Assembly: GCF_018459925.1 (NCBI RefSeq)
Contig: NZ_CP075371.1
Span: 992,001-1,056,000, forward strand
DNA from: Nocardioides aquaticus
GTDB lineage: Bacteria; Actinomycetota; Actinomycetes; Propionibacteriales; Nocardioidaceae
Length of the DNA: 64,000 bases
Direction: 5' to 3'
Positions within the stretch are counted from its first letter, which is position 1, and each line of letters opens with the position of its first letter. Both the position numbers and the translations under genes were made by a program. A model generated the notes under the pieces. The model had not been told where the DNA came from. It saw only the letters and a program-made list of their open reading frames with translations, and did no database searches. Positions 50,845 to 62,581 of the stretch are shown piece by piece.

Positions 50845-52128
50845 GTGAGCCCCACCTTCCGCTCCCTGGCCCACCCCAACTACCGCCGCTACGCCGCCGG
50901 CAACCTGATCTCGAACACCGGGACCTGGATGCAGCGCGTCGCGCAGGACTGGCTGGTCCTGCTGCTGGCGACCAACGACGCCGCCGCCATCGGGATCACC
51001 ACCGGGCTGCAGTTCCTGCCGTTCCTGCTGCTCTCGCCGTTCGCCGGCCTGGTCGCCGACCGGATGCCCAAGCGCCGGTTGCTCCAGCTGACCAACATCG
51101 GCATGGCCGCACCCGCGGTCGTCCTGGGCCTGCTCGCCGTGACCGGGACCGCCCAGCTCTGGCACGTCTACGTCCTGGCCTTCCTGCTCGGCGTGGCCTC
51201 GGCCTTCGACGCCCCCGCCCGTCAGTCGTTCGTCTCCGAGATCGTCGACGCCGACGACCTCTCCAACGCCGTGGGCCTGAACTCCGCCGGGTTCAACGCC
51301 GCGCGGCTGATCGGCCCGGCGGTCGCCGGCCTGTCGATCGCCGCGCTCGGCTCCGGCGTCCAGGCCACCGGTGCGGTGATCCTGCTGAACGGGCTGTCCT
51401 ACGCCGCCCCGGTCTGGTGCCTGGCCGCGATGGACCCCCGGCTGCTCCACGTGGCCACCCCGGTGGGTCGCAGCCCCGGCCAGATCCGCGAGGCCGTCGC
51501 CTACGTCCGCGGCCGCCCCGACCTGCTGCTGATCATGGGCGTGGTGCTCTTCGCCGGCATGTTCGGGCTGAACTTCCAGATGACCTCCGCCCTGATGGCC
51601 ACCGAGGTCTTCGACAAGGGCTCGACGGAGTTCGGCCTGCTCGGGACCTTCCTGGCGGTCGGCTCCCTGGGCGGGGCGCTGGTCGCGGCCGGCCGCGTCC
51701 GCGTCCGCCACCGGCTGGTCGTCGGGGCCGCGCTGACCTTCGGCGCCGTCGAGGTCGTCGCCGGGCTGGCGCCGGCCTACTGGGTCTACGCCCTGCTGTG
51801 CCCGGTCCTCGGCCTGACCGCGCTGACCATGATGACCAGCGCCAACACGTTCATGCAGATGAACACCGACGACGGGATGCGCGGGCGGGTGATGGCGCTC
51901 TACCTGATGATCTTCATCGGCTCGACGCCGATCGGCGCCCCCCTGATGGGCTGGGTCGGGGAGGTCCTCGGGGCCCGCTGGACCCTGATCGGCGGGGGAG
52001 CGGCCACGATGGTCGGGGTGGCCGCGACCAGTGCGGTCTACCTGCTGCACCACCGCCGTACGCTCGCCCGTGGCGGGCCGGCCGCCGGCGACCGCGACGA
52101 GGCCCAGGCGGCCGCAGCCGCGTTTTGA
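50845..52128 (+). CDS. MFS exporter (EntS-like) controlled by MarR
   Basis: 427 residues with about eleven to twelve membrane helices. Family features: HPNYRRYAAGNLISNTGTWMQRVAQDWLVL, LLLSPFAGLVADRMPKRRLL (the A-like loop), VASAFDAPARQSFVSEIVDADDLSNAVGLNSAGFNAARLIGPAVAG and LTALTMMTSANTFMQMNTDDGMRGRVMALYLM. This is the enterobactin-exporter-like group of drug/metabolite exporters. The GTG follows the MarR stop with no gap. The stop codon lies inside the -35 box of the str promoter. Confidence 0.88.
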   Translation: MSPTFRSLAHPNYRRYAAGNLISNTGTWMQRVAQDWLVLLLATNDAAAIGITTGLQFLPFLLLSPFAGLVADRMPKRRLLQLTNIGMAAPAVVLGLLAVTGTAQLWHVYVLAFLLGVASAFDAPARQSFVSEIVDADDLSNAVGLNSAGFNAARLIGPAVAGLSIAALGSGVQATGAVILLNGLSYAAPVWCLAAMDPRLLHVATPVGRSPGQIREAVAYVRGRPDLLLIMGVVLFAGMFGLNFQMTSALMATEVFDKGSTEFGLLGTFLAVGSLGGALVAAGRVRVRHRLVVGAALTFGAVEVVAGLAPAYWVYALLCPVLGLTALTMMTSANTFMQMNTDDGMRGRVMALYLMIFIGSTPIGAPLMGWVGEVLGARWTLIGGGAATMVGVAATSAVYLLHHRRTLARGGPAAGDRDEAQAAAAAF

Positions 52129-52153
52129 CCCTCCTGTTGCCGCCCGGTAGCCT
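52125..52153 (+). promoter_or_regulatory. Main promoter of the str (rpsL-rpsG-fusA-tuf) operon
   Basis: TTGACC (52125-52130), a 17-base spacer and TAGCCT (52148-52153) form a near-consensus housekeeping promoter. The -35 box overlaps the TGA of the upstream exporter gene. Transcription should start near 52160, giving a ~190-base leader before rpsL. Confidence 0.7.
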
Positions 52154-52163
52154 CGGTTCTCGT

Positions 52164-52180
52164 GTCTGGGTCACCCAGAC
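52164..52180 (+). promoter_or_regulatory. 17-bp palindrome at the start of the rpsL leader
   Basis: GTCTGGGT-C-ACCCAGAC is perfect and begins ~4 bases into the predicted transcript. It could be an operator or a 5' stabilising hairpin. The rest of the leader (to 52352) shows no gene. Confidence 0.4.
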
Positions 52181-52352
52181 CGTCGAGCGCGCCCCAGGGT
52201 CCCGAACCGGGTCCCACCCGCAGATCTGACGAGTCCGGCCGAGCAGGCCGCTCGCGGGCGGGGTGCGGTCCGAGGCACACAGCAGCAACGCAGTACCGCC
52301 GTGCCCGGCAGGTCGCCGGGTTCTGATGAGCAACAGGAAAGAGAACCACCAG

Positions 52353-52727
52353 GTGCCCACCATCAACCAGCTGGTCCGCAAGGGCCGTGCCGACAAGGTG
52401 TCGAAGAGCAAGACGCCTGCGCTCAAGGGTTCGCCCCAGCGCCGCGGTGTCTGCACCCGCGTCTACACCACGACCCCGAAGAAGCCGAACTCCGCCCTGC
52501 GCAAGGTCGCCCGCGTGCGCCTGTCCAGCGGCGTCGAGGTCACCGCCTACATCCCCGGGGTCGGCCACAACCTCCAGGAGCACTCCATCGTGCTCGTCCG
52601 CGGCGGCCGGGTGAAGGACCTCCCCGGCGTCCGGTACAAGATCATCCGCGGCTCGCTGGACACCCAGGGCGTCAAGAACCGTAAGCAGGCCCGCAGCCGT
52701 TACGGCGCGAAGAAGGAGAAGAGCTGA
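52353..52727 (+). CDS. rpsL: 30S ribosomal protein S12
   Basis: 124 residues, normal length. [11 protein letters not shown] at the start, [22 protein letters not shown] and [27 protein letters not shown]43 and K88 are the streptomycin-sensitive residues. The GTG gives the canonical start; an ATG nine codons upstream is in frame but would add a foreign MSNRKENHQ segment. It is the first gene of the str operon. Confidence 0.98.
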   Translation: MPTINQLVRKGRADKVSKSKTPALKGSPQRRGVCTRVYTTTPKKPNSALRKVARVRLSSGVEVTAYIPGVGHNLQEHSIVLVRGGRVKDLPGVRYKIIRGSLDTQGVKNRKQARSRYGAKKEKS

Positions 52728-52728
52728 C

Positions 52729-53199
52729 ATGCCGCGCAAGGGTCCCGCTCCGAAGCGCCCGATCGACATCGACCCGGTCTTCGGGTCCCAGCTGGTCAGC
52801 CAGCTCGTGTCGAAGGTGCTCGTCGACGGCAAGAAGCAGGTCGCGCAGCGCATCGTCTACACCGCGCTGGAGGGCTGCCACGAGAAGAACGGCACCGACC
52901 CGGTGGTCACGCTCAAGCGTGCGCTGGACAACGTGAAGCCGGCCATCGAGGTCAAGTCGCGCCGCGTCGGCGGCGCCACCTACCAGGTCCCGATCGAGGT
53001 CAAGGGCACGCGAGGCACCACGCTCGCGCTGCGCTGGCTCGTCGGCTACGCCGCGGACCGTCGTGAGAAGACGATGTCCGAGCGGCTCATGAACGAGATC
53101 CTCGACGCCTCCAACGGCCTCGGTGCCGCGGTGAAGAAGCGCGAGGACACCCACAAGATGGCCGACTCCAACAAGGCCTTCGCCCACTACCGCTGGTGA
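52729..53199 (+). CDS. rpsG: 30S ribosomal protein S7
   Basis: 156 residues, full length: [49 protein letters not shown] and the C-terminal [15 protein letters not shown]. The ATG lies one base after the rpsL stop. It binds the 3' major domain of 16S rRNA and, in other bacteria, feeds back on str operon translation. Confidence 0.98.
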   Translation: MPRKGPAPKRPIDIDPVFGSQLVSQLVSKVLVDGKKQVAQRIVYTALEGCHEKNGTDPVVTLKRALDNVKPAIEVKSRRVGGATYQVPIEVKGTRGTTLALRWLVGYAADRREKTMSERLMNEILDASNGLGAAVKKREDTHKMADSNKAFAHYRW

Positions 53200-53285
53200 C
53201 CACCGGGCGCCGGCCCCCGCCGTACGACCCGGGCCGGCCGGCCCCGACCACCCCCGTCCTCGACGCAAAGGAAGCGTGAGCCCTC

Positions 53286-55397
<2,112 letters not shown>

Positions 55398-55465
55398 CGT
55401 CCGCGTTCCTCGGCACACGCACACCCGTACGAGTCAGTCAACAGACACATCAGGAGGAGCCACAA

Positions 55466-56662
<1,197 letters not shown>

Positions 56663-56694
56663 CGAACCCCGCGACCTAGTCGCACCTGCACCAC

Positions 56695-56731
56695 CACGAG
56701 AGGCCTCGCCCGTCGGGCGGGGCCTCTCGTG
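56695..56731 (+). terminator. str operon terminator
   Basis: A 17-bp stem with one G-U wobble (CACGAGAGGCC..., ...GGCCTCTCGTG) and a 3-base loop, 33 bases after tuf. It is a strong intrinsic-type hairpin without a long T-run. Confidence 0.8.
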
Positions 56732-56799
56732 CGTCCCGCCCCGTACGACGTCCCGCCCGTACGCCGCCCGAGCAGCACGCCCGCCCCGTGAGGAGCCAG

Positions 56800-57522
56800 A
56801 TGACCGAGCACGCCACGCCTCCGCGTCCGCACCACAAGCTCACCGAGGACGGTCGGCGGATGCGGGAGGTCCTCAGCTACTCGCGCCGCGGGGCCCGGTT
56901 CACCCCGCGCCAGCAGGCCGCCTGGGACCTCCACCACCACCGGTGGGTCCTCGCCGAGGAGACCGTGGCCGCCGACGGGTTCGCCTGGGAGCAGGCGTTC
57001 GGGCGCCGGGGCCCGATGGTCGTGGAGATCGGCTCGGGCGTGGGGGAGGCCACCGCCGCCCTGGCCGCGACCCGTCCCGAGGTCGACGTGCTCGCCCTCG
57101 AGGTCTGGAACCCCGGGGTGGCCGACACGCTCTGGAAGCTCGCGGACGTCGGCGCCGAGAACGTACGGCTCTGCACCCTCGACGCCGCCTGGACCCTCGC
57201 CCACCGGGTGCCCCCGCGCAGCCTCGAGGAGGTCTGGACGTTCTTCCCCGACCCGTGGCCCAAGACCCGCCACCACAAGCGTCGGCTGGTCCGTGCGGAC
57301 TTCGCCCGGATGGTCGCCGACCGGCTGGTCCGTGGCGGGACCTGGCGCCTGGCCACCGACTGGGGCGACTACGCCACCCAGATGCGCGAGGTGCTCGACG
57401 CCGAGCCCGGGCTGGTCGGGGGCGTGGTCGAGCGGTGGGACGAGCGGCCGGTGACCCGGTTCGAGCGCAAGGGCCTCGACGTCGGGCGCGCGATCACCGA
57501 CCTGGCCTACACCGCCCGCTGA
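56800..57522 (+). CDS. trmB: tRNA (guanine-N7-)-methyltransferase
   Basis: 240 residues. SYSRRGARFTPRQQ, VVEIGSGVGEATAALAATRPEVDVLALEVWNPGV (SAM-binding), and the TrmB signature FFPDPWPKTRHHKRRLV followed by TRFERKG. It makes m7G46 in tRNA. I chose the ATG with AGGAG five bases upstream over another ATG 12 bases earlier. Its 3' end overlaps the RDD gene by 16 bases on the opposite strand. Confidence 0.93.
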   Translation: MTEHATPPRPHHKLTEDGRRMREVLSYSRRGARFTPRQQAAWDLHHHRWVLAEETVAADGFAWEQAFGRRGPMVVEIGSGVGEATAALAATRPEVDVLALEVWNPGVADTLWKLADVGAENVRLCTLDAAWTLAHRVPPRSLEEVWTFFPDPWPKTRHHKRRLVRADFARMVADRLVRGGTWRLATDWGDYATQMREVLDAEPGLVGGVVERWDERPVTRFERKGLDVGRAITDLAYTAR

Positions 57523-58364
57523 CGGGTCAGCCGCTCGCGGAAGGCCCGCTCACGGCCCAGCCGCGCCTGGTCGCGCTCGCGCCTGGTCGCGACCACGGCG
57601 GCCAGCACGGCCGCCGGCGGCGCGTCGGCCGGCGGGGGCGGGGCGACGTACGGCGCGACCTGCGCCCACAGCGCGTCACCGACGCGGGTGCGGGAGACCG
57701 GGTCCATGGTGGCCAGCCGCCCGAGGTACTGCCGGACGGCGAGCGCGAGGCCGGTCGGCAGGGCGGACACGTCGGCCGCGCGGGCCCACCCGGCCAGCGG
57801 CGGCGGCATCGCCGGCGGCGCGGGCAGGCTGAGCCGGAACCGGTCGCGCACGACGTACGTGCCGGCCGCCAGGTCGCCGAGCCGCTTGCCGCGACCGTTG
57901 ACCAGCGCGGTGAAGAACGCCGGGGTGCCGAGCAGCACGTAGAGCTCCACGACGCCGATCAGCGACCGGGTGAACGCGTGCTGGAAGGAGATCGGCCCGG
58001 CGTCGTCGCGCACGGTGCGCAGCCCCAGGGCGAGCTTGCCCAGCGTGCGGCCCCGGGTGAGGGTCTCCATCGTGGTCGGGAAGACCAGCAGCACCGACAC
58101 GAGGGTGCCGATCGAGGCCACGGTCAGCAGGGCCTCGTCGGTCTGCAGCGCGGCCAGCGTGAAGACGAACAGCGCCACCAGCAGCAGCACCAGCGCGACC
58201 ACCAGGTCGATCGTCCCGGACGCGATCCGCGCCCCGAGGCCGGCCGGCGGGAGGTCGAGCGCCACGGCCTCGCCGGTGACCAGGTCGTCGCTGGTGACGG
58301 TGGCGAGCTCGGGCGCGCGGGGCGCGGTGGCGGGTCCGGCCGGAGGGCCTGCGGGCGTCGACAT
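57507..58364 (-). CDS. RDD-family membrane protein
   Basis: 285 residues. The RDD domain begins PPAGLGARIASGTIDLVVALVLLLVALFVF and continues with a second helix, TRGRTLGKLALGLRTVRDDAG and RSLIGVVELYVLLGTPAFFTALVNGRGKRLGDLAAGTYVVRDR. The ~110-residue C-terminal part is a cytoplasmic helical region (VRQYLGRLATMDPVSRTRVGDALWAQV). The family is linked with SpoIIM, MoxR and DUF58 genes; all are here within 6 kb. It is divergent from the SpoIIM-like gene with 20 bases between. Confidence 0.88.
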   Translation of the reverse strand: MSTPAGPPAGPATAPRAPELATVTSDDLVTGEAVALDLPPAGLGARIASGTIDLVVALVLLLVALFVFTLAALQTDEALLTVASIGTLVSVLLVFPTTMETLTRGRTLGKLALGLRTVRDDAGPISFQHAFTRSLIGVVELYVLLGTPAFFTALVNGRGKRLGDLAAGTYVVRDRFRLSLPAPPAMPPPLAGWARAADVSALPTGLALAVRQYLGRLATMDPVSRTRVGDALWAQVAPYVAPPPPADAPPAAVLAAVVATRRERDQARLGRERAFRERLTRQRAV

Positions 58365-58372
58365 GGTGGACC

Positions 58373-58379
58373 TAGGCTA
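58373..58379. promoter_or_regulatory. Shared -10 elements for divergent RDD and SpoIIM-like genes
   Basis: CCTAGGCTAG (58371-58380) supplies TAGGCT on the + strand, six bases before the GTG at 58385, and TAGCCT on the - strand, nine bases before the ATG at 58364. Both transcripts should start at or near their start codons from overlapping -10 boxes. Confidence 0.55.
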
Positions 58380-58384
58380 GCGGC

Positions 58385-59380
58385 GTGGACCTCGACGCGT
58401 ACGTGCTCGAGCACGCCGGCCAGTGGCAGCGTCTCGAGCAGCTCACCCGGCGCGGCAGGCTGACCGGTGCCGAGGCCGACGAGCTGGTCGAGGCCTACCA
58501 GCGCGTCGCCACCCACCTCTCCGTGGTGCGCACGCAGGCGCCGGACGCCCAGGTCGTGGCCTACCTGTCGGTGCTGCTCGCCCGGGCGCGGACCCGGGCC
58601 GCGGGCACCCGGGTCGGCACCTGGCGGGCCGTGCGCAGCTTCGTGACCGAACGGTTCCCGGCTGCGCTCTACCGGCTGCGCTGGTGGTGGCTGGGCTGCC
58701 TGGCCGGCAACGTCGTGGTGACCGGCGTGATGATGCTGTGGCTGCTGGCGCACCCCGACGTCGAGCAGAGCCTGCTCAGCCCGGCCGAGATCGACCAGCT
58801 GGTGCAGGAGGACTTCGCGGGCTACTACAGCCAGTACGCCGCGGGCAGCTTCGCCACCCAGGTCTGGGTCAACAACGCCTGGGTGACCGCGCTGTGCCTC
58901 GCGCTCGGGGTGCTCGGCCTGCCCGTGCTCTGGTTGCTGTTCCAGAACATGGCCAACCTGGCGGTGATCGGCGCGATCATGACGCGCAACGACGCGGGCC
59001 TGCAGTTCTGGGGCCTGCTGCTGCCGCACGGGCTGCTGGAGCTCACCGCGGTCTTCGTGGCCGCCGGGGTCGGGCTGCGGCTGTTCTGGTCCTGGGTGTC
59101 CCCGGGCAGCCTGAGCCGGAGCCGCTCGATGGCCCGCGAGGGGCGTACCGCCGCGACCGTGGCCCTCGGCCTGGTCGGGGTGCTGCTCGTCAGCGGGCTG
59201 ATCGAGGGGTTCGTGACGCCCTCGGGACTGCCCACCTGGGCCCGCCTGGCGATCGGCGTGCTGGCCGAGCTGGTCTTCCTGGCCTACGTCTTCGTCCTCG
59301 GCCGGGCCGCCGTCCGCCGCGGCCACACCGGCGACCTCGGCGCCGACCTGCTCGAGGACACGGTGGCCACGCGTGCCTGA
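58385..59380 (+). CDS. Stage II sporulation protein M-like membrane protein
   Basis: 331 residues. An N-terminal cytoplasmic helical region (WQRLEQLTRRGRLTGAEADELVEAYQRVATHLSVVR) precedes about six membrane helices, including WWWLGCLAGNVVVTGVMMLWLL and QFWGLLLPHGLLELTAVFVAAGVGLRLFWSWVSPG, the SpoIIM signature. Outside spore formers the role is unknown; it may regulate cell-envelope or compartment hydrolases. The stop overlaps the next ATPase start by 8 bases, so the three genes form one operon. Confidence 0.88.
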   Translation: MDLDAYVLEHAGQWQRLEQLTRRGRLTGAEADELVEAYQRVATHLSVVRTQAPDAQVVAYLSVLLARARTRAAGTRVGTWRAVRSFVTERFPAALYRLRWWWLGCLAGNVVVTGVMMLWLLAHPDVEQSLLSPAEIDQLVQEDFAGYYSQYAAGSFATQVWVNNAWVTALCLALGVLGLPVLWLLFQNMANLAVIGAIMTRNDAGLQFWGLLLPHGLLELTAVFVAAGVGLRLFWSWVSPGSLSRSRSMAREGRTAATVALGLVGVLLVSGLIEGFVTPSGLPTWARLAIGVLAELVFLAYVFVLGRAAVRRGHTGDLGADLLEDTVATRA

Positions 59381-60386
59381 CCCCAGCGCCCCATCGCCCG
59401 GGGCCGCCGTGGAGGTCCGCGACCTCGTCAAGCGCTACCCGAAGCGCCCGACCAACGCCGTCGACGGCGTCTCCTTCGCCGTCGCACCCGGGGAGATCTT
59501 CGGGCTGCTCGGGCCCAACGGCGCGGGGAAGACCACCACGATCGGGATCCTGACCACCCGGGTGGCGCTGACCTCGGGCTACGCCGGGGTCGGCGGCGTG
59601 GACGTGGCGGCGGACCCGGTCCGGGCGCGCACCGTGATCTCGGTCGTGCCCCAGCGGCCCAACCTCGACCGGTCGCTGAACGCCCGGCAGAACCTGCTCT
59701 TCCACGCCGCCTACCACGGGATGGGACGGGCCGAGCGGGGCCGACGGGCCGACGAGCTGCTCGAGCGGATGGGCCTGGGCGACCGCGGCAAGGACAAGGT
59801 CGACAACTACAGCGGGGGGATGGCGCAGCGCCTGCTGATCGCCCGCGCGCTGATGCACCGGCCGCAGGTGCTGTTCCTCGACGAGCCGAGCACGGGGCTG
59901 GACCCGCAGGCGCGGCTCTTCGTCTGGGACCAGGTGCGCGAGCTCCGCGCCGCCGGGACGACCGTGGTGGTCACCACCCACGACATGGACGAGGCCGCCG
60001 AGATCAGCGACCGGGTCGGGATCATGGACCACGGCACCCTGCTCGCCCTGGACACGCCCGACGCCCTGACCCGCACGCTGCCCGGGGACTCCACGGTCGA
60101 CCTCGTGCTGGGCGACGTCGCCGCCGCCCGGGAGCCCGACCTGCGCGACGCGCTGGGCGGCCTGACCGGCGTACGACGGGTGGAGGACGTGGGCGGGGAC
60201 GCCGCCCGGCCGCCGGGGGAGCGGGACCTGCGGGTACGGCTCTACCTCGACGTGCCCGGGGCGTCGGTGCTCGGGTCCGCCGCGGAGGCGGTCGAGCGGC
60301 ACGGCGCGCGGCTGCTGTCGGTGGCCCTGGGCGAGCCGACCCTCGAGGACGTCTTCATCTCGCTCACCGGGAGGGACCTGCGATGA
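59373..60386 (+). CDS. DrrA-type ABC transporter ATP-binding protein
   Basis: 337 residues. Walker A GPNGAGKTTTIGIL, signature NYSGGMAQR, Walker B VLFLDEPSTGLDPQAR and the switch VVTTHDMDEAAEISDRV. The C-terminal ~100 residues (RDALGGLTGVRRVEDVGG..., GEPTLEDVFISLTGR) are the DrrA-type extension. Such ATPases drive drug or polymer export with a two-part permease encoded next. GTG start. Confidence 0.9.
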   Translation: MPDPSAPSPGAAVEVRDLVKRYPKRPTNAVDGVSFAVAPGEIFGLLGPNGAGKTTTIGILTTRVALTSGYAGVGGVDVAADPVRARTVISVVPQRPNLDRSLNARQNLLFHAAYHGMGRAERGRRADELLERMGLGDRGKDKVDNYSGGMAQRLLIARALMHRPQVLFLDEPSTGLDPQARLFVWDQVRELRAAGTTVVVTTHDMDEAAEISDRVGIMDHGTLLALDTPDALTRTLPGDSTVDLVLGDVAAAREPDLRDALGGLTGVRRVEDVGGDAARPPGERDLRVRLYLDVPGASVLGSAAEAVERHGARLLSVALGEPTLEDVFISLTGRDLR

Positions 60387-61210
60387 CCGCGCCCACGGAA
60401 CCCGAGGCCGCCGCACTGGTGCCGGCGGCCCCACGCAGCCCGTCGGTCGGGAAGGCGTTCCTTGGCCTGCTGGGACGCGACGTCTTCGTCACCGGACGCG
60501 AGCTGGGCAGCTTCCTGGCCCAGGTGCTGCTGCAGCCGATCTTCCTGCTGTTCGTCTTCGGCAAGGTCCTCGGCGACCTCGGCTACGTCCAGGGCGGGTT
60601 CGAGCTGGTCCTGCTGCCGGGCGTGATCGCCTTCACCGGCTTCCTGACTGCGCTCCAGAACACCGCGCTGCCGCTGGTCATCGACTTCTCCTTCACCAAG
60701 GAGATCGAGGACCGGCTGCTCGCACCGCTGCCGACGTCCCTGGTGGCGGTCGAGAAGATCGTCTTCGCGACCCTGCGCGGGCTGATCGCCTCGGCGATGA
60801 TGTTCCCGCTCGGGCTGCTGATCCTGGGCTCGGTGCCGATCACCTGGGCGGCGGTGCCGCTGGTCTCGCTCGGGCTGGTCCTCGGCTCCCTGGTCGGGGC
60901 CGCGCTCGGGCTGGTCCTCGGCACGCTGGTCACCGCGTCGAAGATCAACGTGGTCTTCGCGGTCGTGCTGACGCCGCTGCTGTTCACCGGCTCGACCCAG
61001 TTCCCGTGGAGCCAGCTCGACGGCCTGCGGTGGTTCCAGGTGGTCTGCGCGCTCAACCCCCTGACGTACGTCAGCGAGCTGGTCCGCGGCCAGATGGTGC
61101 CGCAGGTCGAGTCGATCCCGGCGTGGGTGTGCCTGCTGGCCTGCGTGGGCTTCCTGGTGCTGTTCACCGCGGTCGGCCTGCGCGGCTTCCGCCGCCGCGC
61201 GGTCGACTGA
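60383..61210 (+). CDS. ABC-2 type export permease (DrrB-like)
   Basis: 275 residues, six membrane helices. After a short N-terminal region comes FLAQVLLQPIFLLFVFGKVLGDL, DFSFTKEIEDRLLAPLPTSLVAVEKIVFATLRGLIASAMMFPLGLLIL and LTPLLFTGSTQFPWSQLDGLRWFQVVCALNPLTYVSELVRG, the ABC2_membrane signature. The ATG overlaps the ATPase stop. Substrate unknown. A dispersed repeat follows. Confidence 0.9.
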   Translation: MTAPTEPEAAALVPAAPRSPSVGKAFLGLLGRDVFVTGRELGSFLAQVLLQPIFLLFVFGKVLGDLGYVQGGFELVLLPGVIAFTGFLTALQNTALPLVIDFSFTKEIEDRLLAPLPTSLVAVEKIVFATLRGLIASAMMFPLGLLILGSVPITWAAVPLVSLGLVLGSLVGAALGLVLGTLVTASKINVVFAVVLTPLLFTGSTQFPWSQLDGLRWFQVVCALNPLTYVSELVRGQMVPQVESIPAWVCLLACVGFLVLFTAVGLRGFRRRAVD

Positions 61211-61225
61211 GGGACGGTCCGGGCG

Positions 61226-61287
61226 CCGCGAGCGTCACCTCGAGGCGCCGCGAGCGTCATCTCGGCCGGTCGGGAGCGTCACCTCGT
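61226..61287. repeat. Dispersed 3 x 22-bp intergenic element, copy 6 (reverse orientation)
   Basis: Units at 61226, 61248 and 61270 read as CCGCGAGCGTCACCTCGA, CCGCGAGCGTCATCTCGG and a diverged third copy. It fills the gap between the convergent ABC permease and DUF58 genes and touches the DUF58 stop codon. Confidence 0.9.
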
Positions 61288-62579
61288 CAGAGCAGGCCGC
61301 GGGCCTTCAACGACAGGTAGTGGTCGGCCAGGGCCGGGGGGAGGTGCTCGGCGTCGGCGTCGACTACGTGGACCCCGAGGCCGGCGAGCAGCTCGGCGGT
61401 GCGGACGCGTCGGCGCAGCTCCTGCTCGGCGGCGGCCGCGGCGTAGACCTCGCCCACGTCGTCGCGGCGGCGCGCCATCCGCTCGAGCTCGGGGTCGCGC
61501 ACCGAGGCCACCACGACCCGGTGGTGCGCGGTCAGCACGGGCAGCACGGGCAGCAGGCCCTGCTCGACCGCGGCCGGCTCGAGCGGGGTCAGCAGCACGA
61601 CCAGGGCGCGCTGGCGGCCCAGGGCCGACACGGCGCCGGCCAGCGAGCGCCAGTCGGCCTCGGCGATGACCGGCTCGAGGTCGGCCAGGACGTCCTGCAT
61701 CCGCCCGACCACCTCCCGCGTCCCGGCGGTACGCAGGCGGGCGCGGACCCGGCGGTCGCCGGCGACGAGGTCGACCCGGTCGCCGGCGCGGGCGGCCAGT
61801 GCCCCGAGCAGCAGCGCGGCGTCCATCGCGGAGTCCAGCCGCGGCACGTCGTCGACCCGCCCGGCCGAGGTGCGCGAGGTGTCGAGCACCAGCACCACGC
61901 GCCGGTCGCGCTCGGGCTGCCAGGTGCGGACCACGACGTCGCGGTTGCGGGCGCTGGCGCGCCAGTCGATCGAGCGCACGTCGTCGCCGCGGACGTACTC
62001 CCGCAGCGAGTCGAACTCGGTGCCCTGCCCGCGCACGCGCACGGCGGCGCGGCCGTCGAGCTCGCGCAGCCGGGCGAGCCGCGAGGGGAGGTGCTTGCGC
62101 GAGTCGAAGGGCGGCAGGGAGCGCACGGTCCCCGGCACGTCGAGGGTGGCCTGGCGTGCCACCAGCCCGAGCGGGCCGCGCGAGCGGACCGTCACGCCCA
62201 GCGCACGGAGGTCGCCGCGGCGGGTCGGCTGCAGCGCGGTGCGCAGCCGCAGCGCGGCCCCGGGTCGCAGGTCGACCAGGTGCCGGTCGTCGCCGGCGCC
62301 GGCGCTGGGCGGCCAGGCGTCGCGCACCAGCAGCCGCAGCCGACGGGTGCCGGGGTTGCGCGCCAGCACCTCGGTCGCGGTGGGGTGGCCCAGCCGGACG
62401 GGGCCGACCTCGGCGCGCTCCAGCACGACCGTCGACGGGCGGGGGGCGGCGTACCGGTCGACCGCGCACACCACGGCCACCACGAGCAGCCACAGCCACA
62501 GCGTGGAGGCCGAGGGGCGCAGCACCAGCGGCAGCAGCCCCAGCAGCACCAGCAGCGGGACCCGTCCCGAGAGCGCCAT
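61287..62579 (-). CDS. DUF58 domain protein
   Basis: 430 residues. Two N-terminal membrane helices (VPLLVLLGLLPLVL, LWLWLLVVAVVCAVD), a beta-rich middle, then the DUF58 core GTEFDSLREYVRGDDVRSIDWRASARNRDVVVRTWQPERDRRVVLVLDTSRTS, which resembles a VWA fold. It usually acts with a MoxR ATPase, encoded 3 bases upstream. Function in actinobacteria is uncertain, but envelope or stress-related complex assembly is likely. Confidence 0.9.
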   Translation of the reverse strand: MALSGRVPLLVLLGLLPLVLRPSASTLWLWLLVVAVVCAVDRYAAPRPSTVVLERAEVGPVRLGHPTATEVLARNPGTRRLRLLVRDAWPPSAGAGDDRHLVDLRPGAALRLRTALQPTRRGDLRALGVTVRSRGPLGLVARQATLDVPGTVRSLPPFDSRKHLPSRLARLRELDGRAAVRVRGQGTEFDSLREYVRGDDVRSIDWRASARNRDVVVRTWQPERDRRVVLVLDTSRTSAGRVDDVPRLDSAMDAALLLGALAARAGDRVDLVAGDRRVRARLRTAGTREVVGRMQDVLADLEPVIAEADWRSLAGAVSALGRQRALVVLLTPLEPAAVEQGLLPVLPVLTAHHRVVVASVRDPELERMARRRDDVGEVYAAAAAEQELRRRVRTAELLAGLGVHVVDADAEHLPPALADHYLSLKARGLL

Positions 62580-62581
62580 GC

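Noticed and set aside
52326..52352. Alternative rpsL start nine codons upstream
   Set aside because: It would add residues absent from S12, whose length and [10 protein letters not shown] start fit the GTG.
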